Below are positions 1 to 11,775 of a DNA stretch of 64,000 nt, one piece after another. Each line of letters begins with the position of its first letter. The first letter of the stretch is position 1. Source of the DNA: Lepidurus packardi (taxonomy: Eukaryota; Arthropoda; Branchiopoda; Notostraca; Triopsidae); assembly GCA_023053545.1 (NCBI GenBank), contig JAKZAN010000134.1, positions 1-64,000 on the forward strand. The letters run 5' to 3'. Position numbers and translations under genes: made by a program. The notes under the pieces are model-generated. The model was not told the DNA's origin. It ran no database searches and saw nothing but the letters and a program-made list of their open reading frames with translations.

Positions 1-215
1 CCCCAACCCCAACCCCCAACCCCAACCCCAACCCCAACCCCAACCCCAACCCCAACCCCAACCCCAACCCCAACCCCAACCCCAACCCCAACCCCAACCC
101 CAACCCCAACCCCAACCCCAACCCCAACCCCAACCCCAACCCCAACCCCAACCCCAACCCCAACCCCAACCCCAACCCCAACCCCAACCCCAACCCCAAC
201 CCCAACCCCAACCCC
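1..215. repeat. Telomere, (CCCCAA)n, left chromosome end
   Basis: Tandem C4A2 hexamers run from the first base to about 215, with a single extra C near position 16. The C-rich strand reads 5' to 3' inward, as expected at a left chromosome end. The hexamer is the Tetrahymena-type telomere found in oligohymenophorean ciliates and differs from the C4A4 of spirotrichs. The repeat ends abruptly in a C/T-rich stretch. Confidence 0.97.
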
Positions 216-1861
216 TCTCCCCCTCCCTTGCTTATATGCCATGTTTACAAATCCAATGGCATCTATGTGGGTTAGTAGTTCTCGCTCTAGGATATGAGGG
301 TAACGATAACCCTTTAAGATGATGGTGGGACACAGACAATCAGATTACCAACTCTATAAATTTCAGCATGATATATATGTGCATTTATGCCTATTTTATC
401 CCCATCCTATTCAACGCATTCTAGAATAATCTGGAAAGCTTCACGCACATATTGGGAATGCCTGCATGATACGCTCTTTTTTATTGCATAGTATTTTTGC
501 TACCTTAAACCAAATCATTTCCTCTCCTTCGTACACTACTCTCCTTGTTCTTCTCTTTGAGTTTCTCGACTGCATCTTTATCGGTTTTTCCTTCGTCATC
601 TCCTCAGCTCTGCTAGTAAAATGTGTAGCGAACATTCAAGGTGAAAGGAAGAGTGTAGTGTATCTGTGCATGACCACCTAAACACCCCTCTATGGCTAGT
701 CCGTGAGCATCAGTCCTAGACCCTGAGTGAAAACTGTGCATCTAATTTTTAAGATGGATATAGATGGCTGAGTGATTAAAAGAGATCGCAACACTATCAA
801 TTAAGTGTGAGAAATTGCCGAAACTGGTTTTAGTACTGATGAAGAAGAATAAAACCCTTCTGAAAAGAGAAAGAAACCATTTCGTTGCGGTCCAATGAGC
901 TGGAAGGACTCTTTTGAATCCTTTCCAATATAGTCTCTGAAAAGCACTTTAGAGGTGGCTACAAACTTAGTAAGCTCTCTAGGCTTTGATTTCATGGTTA
1001 GTCTGCCACCTACGATCAATTCCGATTAAATATGACTACTTTATAATATAAAAATCCCTAGCCGAACTCAACCACTCTCAAACATCTCCCCGCATTCAAT
1101 GCCTAGGGCCCAGACACATATCGTCCTTCATCAATCGCATGAGACCTAGGGCTACAGGTACGAAAAGGACTTCTGATTACTCCTCGAATACAATATATTG
1201 CATGAATAGCTACCAACTCTAAAAATAGCATTACTCATAACCATGATTAGCTTAGAAGAACCTCATAGCACCGTAGAAGACGGTAAGTCTAATCGAACAA
1301 CGATACTACAGCTTGCATATTTTTTTGTTAGAAGGTGGCATTCTAGAATGTATAAAAATATGTAGGACGGGCAAATAGGAATGGAAGGTAAACAACTGTG
1401 AGGTTCTCGTAATGAAAAGATCTCTTGAAGGATGATGCTGTTTTGGGGGGGTTTAGGAAGTATAATCAGTGGGTTATCAGGCAAAACAGTTTAGGAAAGG
1501 GTTTATTGTGAAGGAAACGATATTTAGGCCATTCGAATAATTTCAGGCATAATGGGAACGGGTGCTGACATTTCCTCAGAATTTTCATCAGGAAGTCCAA
1601 AGCTATTCCCCCAGCCTCTAGTGTCTTAATTGATTTTCCTATACTGTTAATATTAGCTATTAGCAATAGCAACAGCGGTTTAGCGACGCTAGGCCTATTG
1701 TTGTTTGCGAATACCCGACCACCACGCCCTGAGATCAGAAACTACCGTGGAAATGCACTTGAAAATACCTGGAAAATTATATATAATATTTAATTTGAGT
1801 CAACTCCCCTTCTCCTTCTCGTCTAATAGCCTTTTTCAACTCTTTTGTCTCTTCCTACGCC
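216..1861. other. Subtelomeric region without a recognised gene
   Basis: No convincing gene was found in this 1.6-kb stretch. Open frames are short even when TAA/TAG are read through. The best is a 64-codon frame on the minus strand (441-635) rich in Lys, Arg and Glu; it is bounded by TGA on both sides and has no recognisable domain. Codon use in these frames lacks the C/G-ending preference of the genes further in. The stretch probably holds the chromosome-end spacer and the promoter of the heat-shock factor gene. Confidence 0.6.
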
Positions 1862-3408
1862 ATGAAGAAAACCTATCCCAGGAAGAAAAACTCCGCCACT
1901 GTGGCTTCCTTTATCGAGAAGCTTACCACTATTCTTGATGTACCTAATTCTCCATCACCAACCCTTCTCACACTCCAGAATGACACTTACGCAGATATCG
2001 TATGCTGGACCCCTGACGGGTCTGCCTTTGACATCCGGAGCGTCACCCGCTTTACTGAAGAAATCCTTCCCCTATACTTCAAGCACCGCAATTTCTCCTC
2101 ATTCATCAGACAGGTAAGCATCTTACTTAAACGGTTGAAGAGCTTTTCCAAGCCCAATTTAAGAAGGGCCACAGCAGAGGTCGTGTTGTAAGTAGACCGA
2201 TGCTTTGAGGTGTTGGTTGAGCCTTTGCAGGAACTTGCAGTTGGTGCGATTTAGCTTCTTATTTAATTTGGAGTGATATGAACCTACCGTTTAGCTGAAC
2301 ATGTACAACTTCAATAAAATAAGAGTGTCAGAAGGCGACAACGTGTACGCCAACGAGTATTTCCAGAAATTGTCAAGGTAAACCCCTCTTCTTCTTTGGC
2401 TTCATTCGATTTAATTTTTTCATCGACCGATCATATTTATTTTTTGTTAATCAAAGTCAAGATATTTCCAAACCCTTGATAAACTCAACATTCATTATCA
2501 TCGCTTATAGGAGTGAATACCGACTCATAAAGCGCAGGACGGTCGAAGAAAAAGATGATGACTCCATCATCATGTAGTCGAACCACCAGATCAACAAGGC
2601 TTTTATCGATTTGAAAGCCAAGCAGAGGGAGCTCGAGGGCGTAGTCAGACATTTGACTCAAGACAACCTGAATCTGCGACAGGAAAACCAGAAATTATGG
2701 CGTAGAGTCGATCGAAACATCAATAAGAGTGACAAGAGACTGGAGAAACTTACGCTGCTTCTTCTCTTTGGCCAGAGACAAGACGAACAAGAGCCCAGGA
2801 CGCTTCCTTCTAAATACCTTGATTCCCGAGTCATCAACAACTTCGAAAACAATGCCTCCGTTCCTCTTGGAGGAAAAAATGATCTCACTCAACATCCACG
2901 AAAACGCAAGCACCTCAACAAACAGATAACCTGTGATGAAGATCATTTGAATGCTAGCCAACGGGAGAACTTCGATAACCACTCGCCCAAGCAGGTTCTC
3001 GGTAAACTCATGGACATGATACAGAGCAAAAAGGGGATCAACGATCTGAAAGGCATGCTCTCTTAACTCCTTTCCAACCACTAAAACCCAGAGCCACAGA
3101 CAGGATACGCCTTAGTGGATGGGTCTAACCATAATCAGCGATCGAGTTCGACTGATTCAGGGAGTATGCGTGTGAATTAGTACGAGCTTCTAGCAATCAA
3201 CGACTAATAGGCGGGAGATGTTTAAATGGAGAAATCTGAAGAACACATAGCGCACCCTTTATAGAGAGATTTGAGTGTGTTATCAGACGTGAACCTGTTT
3301 CTAAACAACGAGATAGAAGAGTAGCCTTCAGACCAAGAACTGCAGGATCTGATCAAAGGAGTTACTACTATGGATGAAGAAGATCGAATAGTCGGTTATA
3401 TAAGATGA
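1862..3408 (+). CDS. HSF: Heat shock transcription factor (HSF)
   Basis: Nuclear activator of stress genes that binds nGAAn repeats as a trimer. The HSF DNA-binding domain fills about residues 13-120: an N-terminal FIEKL helix, then DIVCWTPDGSAF, then the recognition helix FKHRNFSSFIRQ and the beta segment LNMYNFNKI. Two introns interrupt the domain: 2114-2294 (181 nt, after FIRQ) and 2378-2510 (133 nt). A Leu/Gln-rich coiled coil (about 150-190) follows, where HSFs trimerise. The tail is polar with short acidic patches, as in activation domains. Ten or so TAA/TAG codons are read through before the TGA at 3406. The ATG at 1862 is the first upstream of the domain in frame. It is the first gene from the telomere and is transcribed away from it. 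Confidence 0.93.
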
Positions 3409-3529
3409 ATGGGATATGATATAGTCTATATCTCTTTGCTTTTGTTATCATTTGCATTATCTCCATTCAGGATTGAAACTCTTCTGATAGTAAGTACAAT
3501 CGATACATACGCGGTATAAAGTTTGAATG

Positions 3530-4883
3530 TCAGTTTTTTCTCTTGGCCTTTTTCTTCTTGGACACTGCCTGCTCGAAAGGGTTGGCCAGCAAGGTGATGC
3601 CTTCCACGGGGCTCAGAAACCTTATGTTATTCTTCGACTTCAGAGTGATGCTGGGTCTTTGCTAGCTCCCGTCAACTGTCTTTTTCATGAGGTTTAGGTT
3701 GGCTTTCTTCTTAAGGCTGCCAGCATCCTGTGTCAACATATTCGAGCCGATAGAGTGTATTTCAGGCAGTGTGTTCTCAGAATCACTGGGCCTCGAGGTT
3801 CTGTTGTTATTGTTGTCGGGGTGCAACGAGTTTTGGCTGGTCAACCAGGAAACAAAGCCTGTGCGTGACAGGTTATTCCAGTTTCTCCGGACCTTGGTCT
3901 CCATAAACCTGCTGCGAGCCTCAGTCTTCTCGCCAGCTTCGGTGAGCTCCCAACACTCTTCAGACTGGTGCCTGGGGGTCTCCCTATTCGTGAGAACTGT
4001 ATAGAGAGTGTCTTTGAGGTTGGTCCTATTCTGTCGCATGCGAAACCTATTCTTCTGAAAGGCATCCATGAATACGGTTATTTATTTTTGCTATCGAGCC
4101 GACCTTAGCTCCTCCCTGCAAATCTGTTGGCTCCGGTACAATACTTCTGAGATCCTGGTAGAATCCCTGTCAGTCACGGTATGTGACGAGGCCTGGGGTG
4201 AATCTGCGTGGAGCTTGTCGGCCCTTGGTTTATAGTCTTACTGCCCCCCATCGTTGATACTTTCCAATTCCTTGACACGGTTTCGACGCACAAAACAGTT
4301 GATCCTACCATTATTTTTGTCAATAATTAATTATTTTGTACTTCTGAGGCAGGTTGGACACAAATGTTTTGCGGATGGTCTCTTCTTCCTCGAAGTTAAT
4401 GAATGCCTTCTTCATAAAGCCTACTCGACTGCTGCTGCTCTACATTTTTAGAACCTACGTGTACACGCTGTGGTACCACTCGTACAGTTTTTTAAGGTTG
4501 GCCTCCATCGCTGGTTTGGATTCCAGTATCAGGACCTTGAGGTGGTAGTAGATGAAGTTGATCACGTACTCATCTTTCTGTTCGTGCCGGCAATCTTCTG
4601 TGCTTTATTTTGCAACGTACTAGTTCCACTTCCTGATGAGCTTGCAGAAATACGAAAAGTGGGGGTGTGTCGTAGGGTCTCTCTGGAGGTTTTGGAAGAT
4701 TTCAAGATTGTAGGTCCTGAGGTCTCTGCGAAGTGGGGTTTTCTGCTGCTGTACGAGCCAGAGGACAGCCTCAGCAGGGTCATAAGGATAGTTGAAGCTG
4801 TCGTCGAGGTTAGCAAGACTAGGCACACGAATAGATGGGGACGGGTGGTGCAGAAACTCCTGTTTGTTTTTGGGGTGGGTCAT
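3530..4883 (-). CDS. Hypothetical protein, 438 aa, one intron
   Basis: Not recognised. The start MTHPKNKQEF lies at 4883. A 37-nt intron (4305-4341) removes an in-frame TGA and joins two well-formed coding stretches; without it they would look like two separate genes. The N-terminal half is aromatic and helical (FNYPYDPAEAVLWLVQQ, then FINFIYYHLKVLI-like segments) and may be a folded domain. The C-terminal half is basic, Ser/Asn-rich and probably disordered, ending in a Lys-rich tail (SKKKKAKRKN) that could act as a nuclear signal. It is convergent with the HSF gene (121 bp between stops) and divergent from the Tim-like gene. Confidence 0.7.
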
Positions 4884-5045
4884 TGTGTTTCTTTTTTAGA
4901 ATTTTGGAAGGATGCCTGTTTTTTAAAAGTATATTTACATCTTTGTCCCGAAAATAGTACTGCCTCTCACAACCACCCCCATAATCTAAGTATTTTATAC
5001 CGATCCGAATAAAACCCAATCCACCAGCACCAGAAACAACCAACC

Positions 5046-5320
5046 ATGGATTTCGAGGAAAGATATCATGCCTTCAGCTCTATCCTGGCCAGCTACAAAT
5101 AGACCACACGCTGCATGAAGATATGTGCCACTGCACTCAAACCCACCCTCACCAACGAGGAGCAACTCTGTCTATGTAACCATGTCATTACTTCCCTCGC
5201 AAAAGCCTAAGGCATTCTTTAGAAACTTGTGGGTACAATACCGCCTACGTCCTGGATGCTGTGAACAACTTTGGCCAGTATGCCGCAGAACAGAGCTTCC
5301 AACAACCCACTCGCCCATGA
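5046..5320 (+). CDS. Small Tim chaperone (Tim8/9/10/13-like)
   Basis: A 75-residue protein. Removing a 47-nt GT-AG intron (5176-5222) yields the twin CX3C signature of small Tims: CMKIC at residues 23-27, 14 residues, then C42-L-X-T-C46 (X is TAA-coded). Unspliced, the second motif lacks its last Cys, which supports the intron model. Small Tims form hexameric chaperones in the mitochondrial intermembrane space and escort hydrophobic precursors to inner and outer membrane translocases; the paired cysteines make disulfides through Mia40. Length and motif spacing fit the family, but the subtype cannot be told. The flanking helices (YHAFSSILASYK and AYVLDAVNNF) fit the helix-loop-helix fold. Confidence 0.68.
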
Positions 5321-5503
5321 CATTCTGGTTGCGAAAACTATCCTTATGTTCATAATAGGAAAACTGTACAAGGATTTATATGGTGATTGGGAAAAATAGC
5401 TAAGGAGGGGAGGGAGGAAAAGGAATTTATTAGATTCGTTTTTTTGAGATTTGAGAAATGGCATAGGTTGGGTCTGAGCCACGAGGAGGTAGGGGCTGGC
5501 TAG

Positions 5504-6041
5504 TCAGCAGCAGGACTTCTCCTTAGATTTGTTCCGCAAACACTCGTGGGCCCAGCCTTCGATATCCATGATTTCGAGGTCGTACTACAGATCCAGGAGA
5601 GTGCAGACCTTCTTGAGGAACTTGAAGTTGCCATCCACGAAAATCTACAATCTGACAATGCTGCGGATTTACCTCATAGTATTTGCTCTAGATTGCTCGG
5701 ATGCCTTTTTTCCACTCAGGCATCTTACTGCCGATTGAGCCGACTGACATGCTGCGGTTGTTACGGAGGTTGTTCTAATTACGGTCTGTGATGCGATCAC
5801 TCAGCTCGTTCTTGATGAGGTCCAGCTTGGTGTGCAGGCTGCGGACCAGCGAAATATAGGATTGGAGGTTCTGGTTCTTGACGCCGCGAGGGGAAGGCCG
5901 TGCAATACGCTAGATGATGCGTGCCTCGCTGATGAGTTCGAACTGGAGCATGGTGTCGTTGAAGATAGATTACTAGTTTTCCAGTTCTGTGGGCTTGCGG
6001 GTGGCCGAGATGCGCCCAGGATAGATTTTGGGGTCAGCCAT
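5504..6041 (-). CDS. Hypothetical protein with C-terminal CC, 169 aa
   Basis: Not recognised. The start is MADPKIYPGR at 6041. A 28-nt intron at 5645-5672 is needed to keep the frame open. The middle is helical and charged (SYISLVRSLHTKLDLIKNEL), suggesting a short coiled coil. The last exon contains FKFLKKVCTLLDLQYDLEIMD and ends in SKEKSCC. Two terminal cysteines can be geranylgeranylated in Rab proteins, but no GTPase motif is present here, so lipidation is speculative. It is convergent with the small Tim gene. Confidence 0.65.
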
Positions 6042-6253
6042 TCGAATGACTATAATTAAACCATTATTACTGCCATAACCCCTCCTCTCCTATTTTTATA
6101 CACACTCTCTCTTTCTCCTTCTAACACCCTCCCCAGTTTGTCGGAAGGACCCTATCCATCCTCATCTCATTGCCCAATCTTTTACTTTCTCCCATAAATA
6201 ATACTCGATAAAAATTATACTCCTAGGCCACCTACAATAACTCTAACAACCAT

Positions 6254-7255
6254 ATGCTCGCCTTCGAAAATCGCAGAAGCAAAAGCCTACAGCCTTTCAC
6301 CGCCCCCCCTTCTCCTAGAATAACCAACCAGATCTATAATCTCAAGACTAACATCCTCAAAACTCCTATGGCTTGGATGCAGAAATGCCCCTTGAAGTAT
6401 CCTCAGGGATCAGCCCGGTACTTTCCACCGACATAGTCCATAAGCAGCAGCAGGATGGGGGCTACGGACTGTAACATTTCAAAAATGAAGTCGATTCCTC
6501 AGTTAAAAACCTTGAACGAGCAACTGTAAAAGTAGAAATAGGTGCTCCAAAAGGAGCTGAAGCGAAAATAAGAATAGTAAGACCATTATCTAATATTTAT
6601 TCGCCCGTAGGATCTGGACTTGAAGATCCAATGGCCACCTTGCCATCTTTTATACTTCATCTCTTTCATGTACTATTTCATCCAACTTAAGGCCAGACTG
6701 AAAAATGCAGACTAACTCCTCAAAATCGTCAACAATCTCAACCGTGATCTCCAGGAACGCAATACACAACTCCAGCAACAGCTTGAGGACTCGGCTCGCG
6801 CATTCAATCTGCTTTTGGAAGAGGGACAGTCCCTTAAACTCAAGGTCCAGCAATATTAAACCTAGTTGTCTCGAGCAGTTACACCTAGCTCGGATCGACA
6901 TTCGATCTCCGAAGAGTTCGAGACTGGGGAACTGGATCGGATGAGCGAGACTCTCAACAGATTAGCCGTGGAGTGCATTATTCTCAAATCCGAAATCCTC
7001 TCGAAAGCAGCATTTGTGGAGAATTACAAAGCGATAAAGGTACAAGATGATGTAGAGAAGAGCGAACTAGCAGATATCATAAGCCAAAAGGACAGGATAA
7101 TATAATCGCTACTCTAGGCAGTGCAGAAGAAGGACAAGGCATCAACAGAGGGGACAGAATAAGAGAACACGCGGGAAGATAAGTATGGAGTACACGTGAA
7201 TCTGGACAATGCACACTATCGTACAGACAATCCTGGGCTCTCTGGAGGTATCTGA
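6254..7255 (+). CDS. Coiled-coil protein, about 293 aa
   Basis: Not assigned to a family. The first exon (6254-6576) begins with a basic Ser/Pro-rich stretch and ends in a Lys/Gln-rich heptad region (LNEQL to LQKEL). A 120-nt intron (6577-6696, acceptor GGCCAG) joins it in phase to a long coiled coil (LLKIVNNLNRDLQERN, then QLQQQLEDSARAFNLLLEEG). A second helical block follows at about 195-240. The stop used here is TGA 7253-7255. A 28-nt intron (7248-7275) would instead move the stop to 7322, and the sequence after 7255 still looks weakly coding, so the 3' end is uncertain. It lies in a run of five plus-strand genes. Confidence 0.65.
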
Positions 7256-7407
7256 GCCCAGGCTAAAAGCTACAGGACTAACTAGTAGTATTGGAGATAA
7301 GCCAAAGAGTATTTTGATATGAGGAGAGGAGGTTTTATTTTTTATCGTTAAAAATACTGCAGTTATTACTTTTTTGTTTCATTCCGAATAAAGAGCCAAA
7401 CGATCCC

Positions 7408-8535
7408 ATGAATAATAAAAACCAGATCAAACTCATCATCCCCACCCTCAAGGAGCCCGAACTCTTCAAACTCCTTGACTCTTACCTCGCCCACTCCACC
7501 ACCAAAGTAGAAAGGTCCATCAAGGAAATCTCCTACAAGTGTTTCGAGTGCACATGCAAAATCAGGAACAGGACTGCCACCGGCTACGGACGCAACGACA
7601 CCGAAAGTGTAGCCAACTGTGTCCGCAACCTCATGGAAATCATACTCGAAGATGACAAGGCCGTCACCTTCATGCGGGATTCCTTCAAAAAAAGTACGAC
7701 TCCTACATTTTCATGTTCGTTCGCGACTCAGTGGGTTATATCGGATTCGACTCCGAGGCGGAGGACTTGGCTGTGCAGTACTCTTCGGTCAATAACAACA
7801 GAAAGCAGCTGCAGCCCAAAGCTCCCTTGGGCCTGAACAACAGTGTTATGAACACCAGCGTCACCAAGAACAGCACCGACTCCCTGCTCAAGTCCAAGCT
7901 GAAACAAGACATCTTCGAACAGCTCAACTGTACATTTTAAACTTGCTTACTCTAATTTTGTAGTGGACAATCTCAAAATCCCCAATCCCAACCAGACCAT
8001 GAAGACGAAGACCCACGAATCATACCTCACCCAGTCGGTCTCGCAAGAATAGGATCCCCGTATTGCCGAGCTCGCCAAGGCTAATGAGTATATCCAGGAA
8101 CTGGAGAAGCTCATCAAGCAGGCTATGCAACAGAATCTATCCCTCAAAACAGCCCTAGATGAGACTAGGAAGAAGTAGGTCCAGCCAAGTGTGTTGACGA
8201 TGAGCGTGGACCACGCACCCCTAATGGAACAAACGCAGAACTACAACAACATGATGATCTTCAGCACCAAGAACATGCTAGGCAAGAATAACCGGAGTAT
8301 CTCGGTGGAGAACAAAGGGTTGGTGGGCAGGTCAAGCTTTGGGCTGAGTGCATCCCAGAACAACAACAGCAGCACGAACCAAATGTAGATACTATCGGAG
8401 TCTGTGAACTACGCAGTGGCAGCCAAGAAAATGGTGCCTCGGCTGAACTTAGAGGTGCTTCCGAACTACCACGGCAAATCGAACAAGAGTCTAAACCAGT
8501 CGCTGCTGGAAGCGTACGAGAAGAAACAAAAATGA
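7408..8535 (+). CDS. Hypothetical protein with one apparent -1 frameshift, about 364 aa
   Basis: Not recognised. The N-terminal part (MNNKNQIKLIIPTLKEPEL on) stays in frame to an A7 run at 7687-7693. Past it, the coding signal continues one frame back (KYDSYIFMFVRDSVGYIGFD). A 34-nt intron (7930-7963) then leads to a coiled-coil stretch (IAELAKANEYIQELEKLIKQ) and an Asn/Ser-rich tail ending at TGA 8533. Codon preference (C/G-ending) is the same on both sides, so this is one gene. The break is either a missing A in the assembly or a translational -1 slip at the A run. The helical N-terminal half with spaced cysteines (CFECTC) could be a folded domain. Confidence 0.6.
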
Positions 8536-8849
8536 AAACAAAATCCCCCAACTTCTTATTTTTATTCTGGTGCTCTTTGTCCTTCTTAGATTTTCTCTGA
8601 CAAAACCCACTTCTCTTTTTCTACTCCTTTATTCCGAGTGCACCGAGTTCTACTTTTGTAGTTGCTCGATATATAATTTCCCAACACAATATGAATATCG
8701 CCTAACAGCTTTAATTGTCTTCATTTGTTCATTATTTTGACCAGTCCAACCTCATTTTCAAATTAAAAAAATTGGCCACCTCCCCAATTACCATCTTGGG
8801 CAGTCTCTCTTGGTCTATAATACACTAAAGTATATAAGCTACCTCCCAG
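8536..8849. other. Intergenic spacer, 314 bp
   Basis: AT-rich spacer between two head-to-tail plus-strand genes. No open frame, RNA gene or repeat was seen. It presumably holds the 3' UTR of the first gene and the promoter of the second. Confidence 0.5.
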
Positions 8850-9725
8850 ATGGATCCTGTTAAAATCGAAGACGACTCCATCACCACTTCCAAAAAAAGA
8901 CTATACACTCTTCAGTCCGGAGAACAAGAGTCCTCCTTCAGCTCCAAACACCCCCTATAATCATCATCCAAACACCACCCCGACGACTCCCATCCCGAAG
9001 ATTCAGAAAGCTGCGACATTACCGAGTTCAAACGATAAATATAGAAGAAGTACTCAAGGTCCGTGGCCAATAAAATCTACAGCTTTCCTCTCAGGATATT
9101 CAGCAACCACTTTGTCAACAGTCCTGGTCTGTCTTTCTCCCAGCAGATCTAAGAGCAATAGGAGTACTTCAGTGAGGACAGCGACCTGGACTCGTTGGAG
9201 GACGTCGAAATGTACGAACTAGGCAGCCAGAATGCGGAGCTCTTCAAGAAATCGCAGCACCGACACTCTAACACCACTTCTGACCAAGATGAGAAATTCG
9301 ACATCCTATTCAAACGCAAGCGCTACCTAGAACAGAAGTCCTATGAATAAATCAAAAGAATCAGGGACAAGTCCAAAGAAATCAAACGCAAGTATGTAGA
9401 CCTGCTCCACAAAATCGACAGAAGTCTCAGCAAGAACCGACAAGTCCACACCAGCCACAGCCAGAATAATCAGAGCGATAGCAGCCAGCACAACAATAAG
9501 AAGACGGGCATTGTTACTCAAGGGCCAGGTGTGAGTAGCTCACTGAAGAACAACGTCAGCCACCAATCTACCAATAGGATATCGAAGCAGACCGCGAGAC
9601 CGATGGTGACGGAGAGTGGGGTGCACGACAGCAAACAGCTAACAGCCATGAACCGGCTGAGAACGGAACCGGACTAAAGCCTGCAGACTACCTACCGGAT
9701 TCCGTCATTCAAGCTGAAGAAGTGA
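8850..9725 (+). CDS. Hypothetical polar protein, 291 aa, no intron
   Basis: Not recognised. A single exon starting MDPVKIEDDS. It is strongly polar: Ser/His/Asp-rich near the N terminus (residues 25-60), an acidic patch around EDSDLDSLEDVEMYE (about 105-120), then a basic helix (about 150-195, EQKSYXQIKRIRDKSKEIK) that could form a short coiled coil, then a Ser/Asn/Gln-rich tail. The acidic-then-basic layout fits a nuclear or scaffold protein, but no domain supports a function. Several in-frame TAA/TAG codons occur before TGA 9723. Confidence 0.65.
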
Positions 9726-9863
9726 AGAAATCTAGCCAATCATTTTTCATTTAGTGCATACCTTTCTATTTTTTGTTTTGCTGATGGATTGATTCTCGCT
9801 CTGCTGTTGGTCAAACTATCCTGTAAATTTTAATTGTGATTCAGACATAAACCCTCTGCCACC

Positions 9864-11688
9864 ATGCACGCAGAATCCCACGACAAGAACCCCTATACAG
9901 TCCTCCAGGTCTCCAACGACGCCACCTCCGAACAAATTAAATAAAGATTCCTGCTCCTTTCTAAAACCCTGCACCCCGACAAACAACCCCCTGAAAACTA
10001 TGATATCGCAAAGGACTATTTCACCAGAGTCGACAAAGCCTACAAAGCCATATCCACACCCATGAGACGTTACGTGTTCCACAAGTTCGGGATGGACGCT
10101 ATCGAAATAATAGACTAGTTCACGTATGACTTCGAACCTTTCGAAGAAAAGTGGCAATACCATAAACACGATATCGATGAACTCATCTTCTACCACTATT
10201 TCAAAGGTGTGGCTTCCTACATGGGCCAGAAGTCAAAGGCAGAGAACGTAGCCCATAGTAATCTCACAGAGCTGATCAAGCCCTCGTTGTCGTTCAGAAA
10301 ACGCAGTCCTACAATTACCAGGTAAATACTCATGACCAATTAGTAAACTAAAAACACATTACCAACTTGTTAAAGGCTTTAGCAATGAGATGATCTATTC
10401 CTGCGCACTCCCAGAAGGTTACGGATTCCAGAATCACGTTTCCCTCCAAGTCCAGAACAGCCTCAAAAACTAGGATTCAATCACTCTTAACCTCATCGCC
10501 CAGCGCTCAGTCATCTACGATATCTACATAAAAAACACCGTCCTTCTTAACTCCAAACAGGGTGCAACCTACGAAATGGTCTTAACTAAAGCACTTTACC
10601 CTGGGTTCTTTCTTAAACTCACACCTCTTACTGTCAACTCTTCAGGATTAATTGGCCAGCCTAGGATTGGATTCGAAAAACATCTGAGCGGAGATGTTCA
10701 AGTCAACGTTGACATGTCTGCCAATGATCTCAGTTTAGACGTAAGCCAATAAGGTGCCAAGAGCGGCAAGAATATGTAGCTAGCCTTCAATCCTCTGGGA
10801 AACTCAGTTTCAACAGGATATTAAATCGAACTCGAGAAAAACTGTCGCGTATTCGTGGGCGGATCAGTCCAGTTTGGGTATCAAGGTAGTGGTACGAATA
10901 TAAGCTTCATGGGCAACTACGGTATCAAGATGATGTTCAGAGATGACATCAAGTTGTAACTAAGGAGTCTTCTTGGGGCGCAGAACTACCTTGACTTCCG
11001 TATCACAAAAGGAACCAACGTCCTCAGAATTCCCATCTTCACGTCAACGAGTATGTTTGACTTCGAACTCTGCAAAATCTTGGTGATCTTCGGTTTCTAC
11101 AGCTTCTTCAGATACTTCAAGCACTACAGGACCAAATCTGACAAAGCTAGATCCATCAAGTATAGCTTCAACAGGCTCACGGACGATCGAAGCAAATTTA
11201 GCCGTCAGACGGCGGATTCCCACGAAAAATAGCAGGAAATCTTTGAGTTCGAAGCTCGAAGCAAAGGACTCGTCATTCTCAAGGCTTTCTATGGTAGTAG
11301 TAAAGCTATCAAGCATTGGGCACGGATATACTCGGCTAAGCAATTCAATGTCGTCAACGATGCTAGTGTCTAAGGATTCAAAACAGCCAGAGACTTAGAA
11401 AAGGTTTTATTCATGCGCAACTAAGACGAGATGATCGATGTCACCTAACTAATACAACTAGGAGTGAGGGGTGCAGAGATCGAGAACTACGGACCACGAA
11501 CCTTCAATCCCTGTCTTGACGAAGATGAGAAGCCAGTCCTCTGGGTAAAGTACTATCTTCGAGGGAAGGTCGTAAATCAATTCTTCGACTCATCGGTTCC
11601 CCTGACAATCAAGAGCAAGAGAGCACATTTGGGATCGAGACAGCTAAAGAATTGGGTACAATCCTTTAGAGATAGGCAACTGTTCTGA
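9864..11688 (+). CDS. DNAJC11: DNAJC11-like J-domain protein, 587 aa
   Basis: J-protein of the mitochondrial outer membrane that in animals associates with MICOS/SAM and shapes cristae. The J domain is at the extreme N terminus (residues about 8-75) with the HPD motif at 37-39 (LHPDKQ). A 61-nt intron (10322-10382) follows helix 4. The middle (about 160-390) alternates short beta-like strands (NHVSLQVQN, VFVGGSVQFGY), matching the beta-barrel-like region of DNAJC11. The C-terminal part carries the DUF3395 pattern: LVILKAFYGS, then MIDVT, and the end of the family, LWVKYYLRGKVVNQFFD. Length is close to the animal protein (about 560). A small Tim gene lies 4.5 kb upstream, but there is no sign of co-regulation. 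Confidence 0.9.
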
Positions 11689-11775
11689 TTCAAGAATAAA
11701 GGACAAGCTTAGAGTTTTATTTTGTATAAAGATAATGGAAAAAAGCGAAAACTACTATATACTATTCATGTTATT

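Noticed and set aside
441-635. 64-codon minus-strand frame in the subtelomere.
   Set aside because: Flanked by TGA on both sides, no domain, no neighbouring exon that joins well.
3662-4069. Separate 135-codon gene starting MDAFQKN.
   Set aside because: The frame is open upstream and joins the 4342-4883 exon through a 37-nt intron, giving one gene.
4470-5012. 180-codon plus-strand frame.
   Set aside because: It is antisense to the 438-aa minus gene, which has better codon bias and a valid intron.
5832-6059. Plus-strand frame over the 169-aa minus gene.
   Set aside because: The minus frame has the proper start, intron and codon preference.
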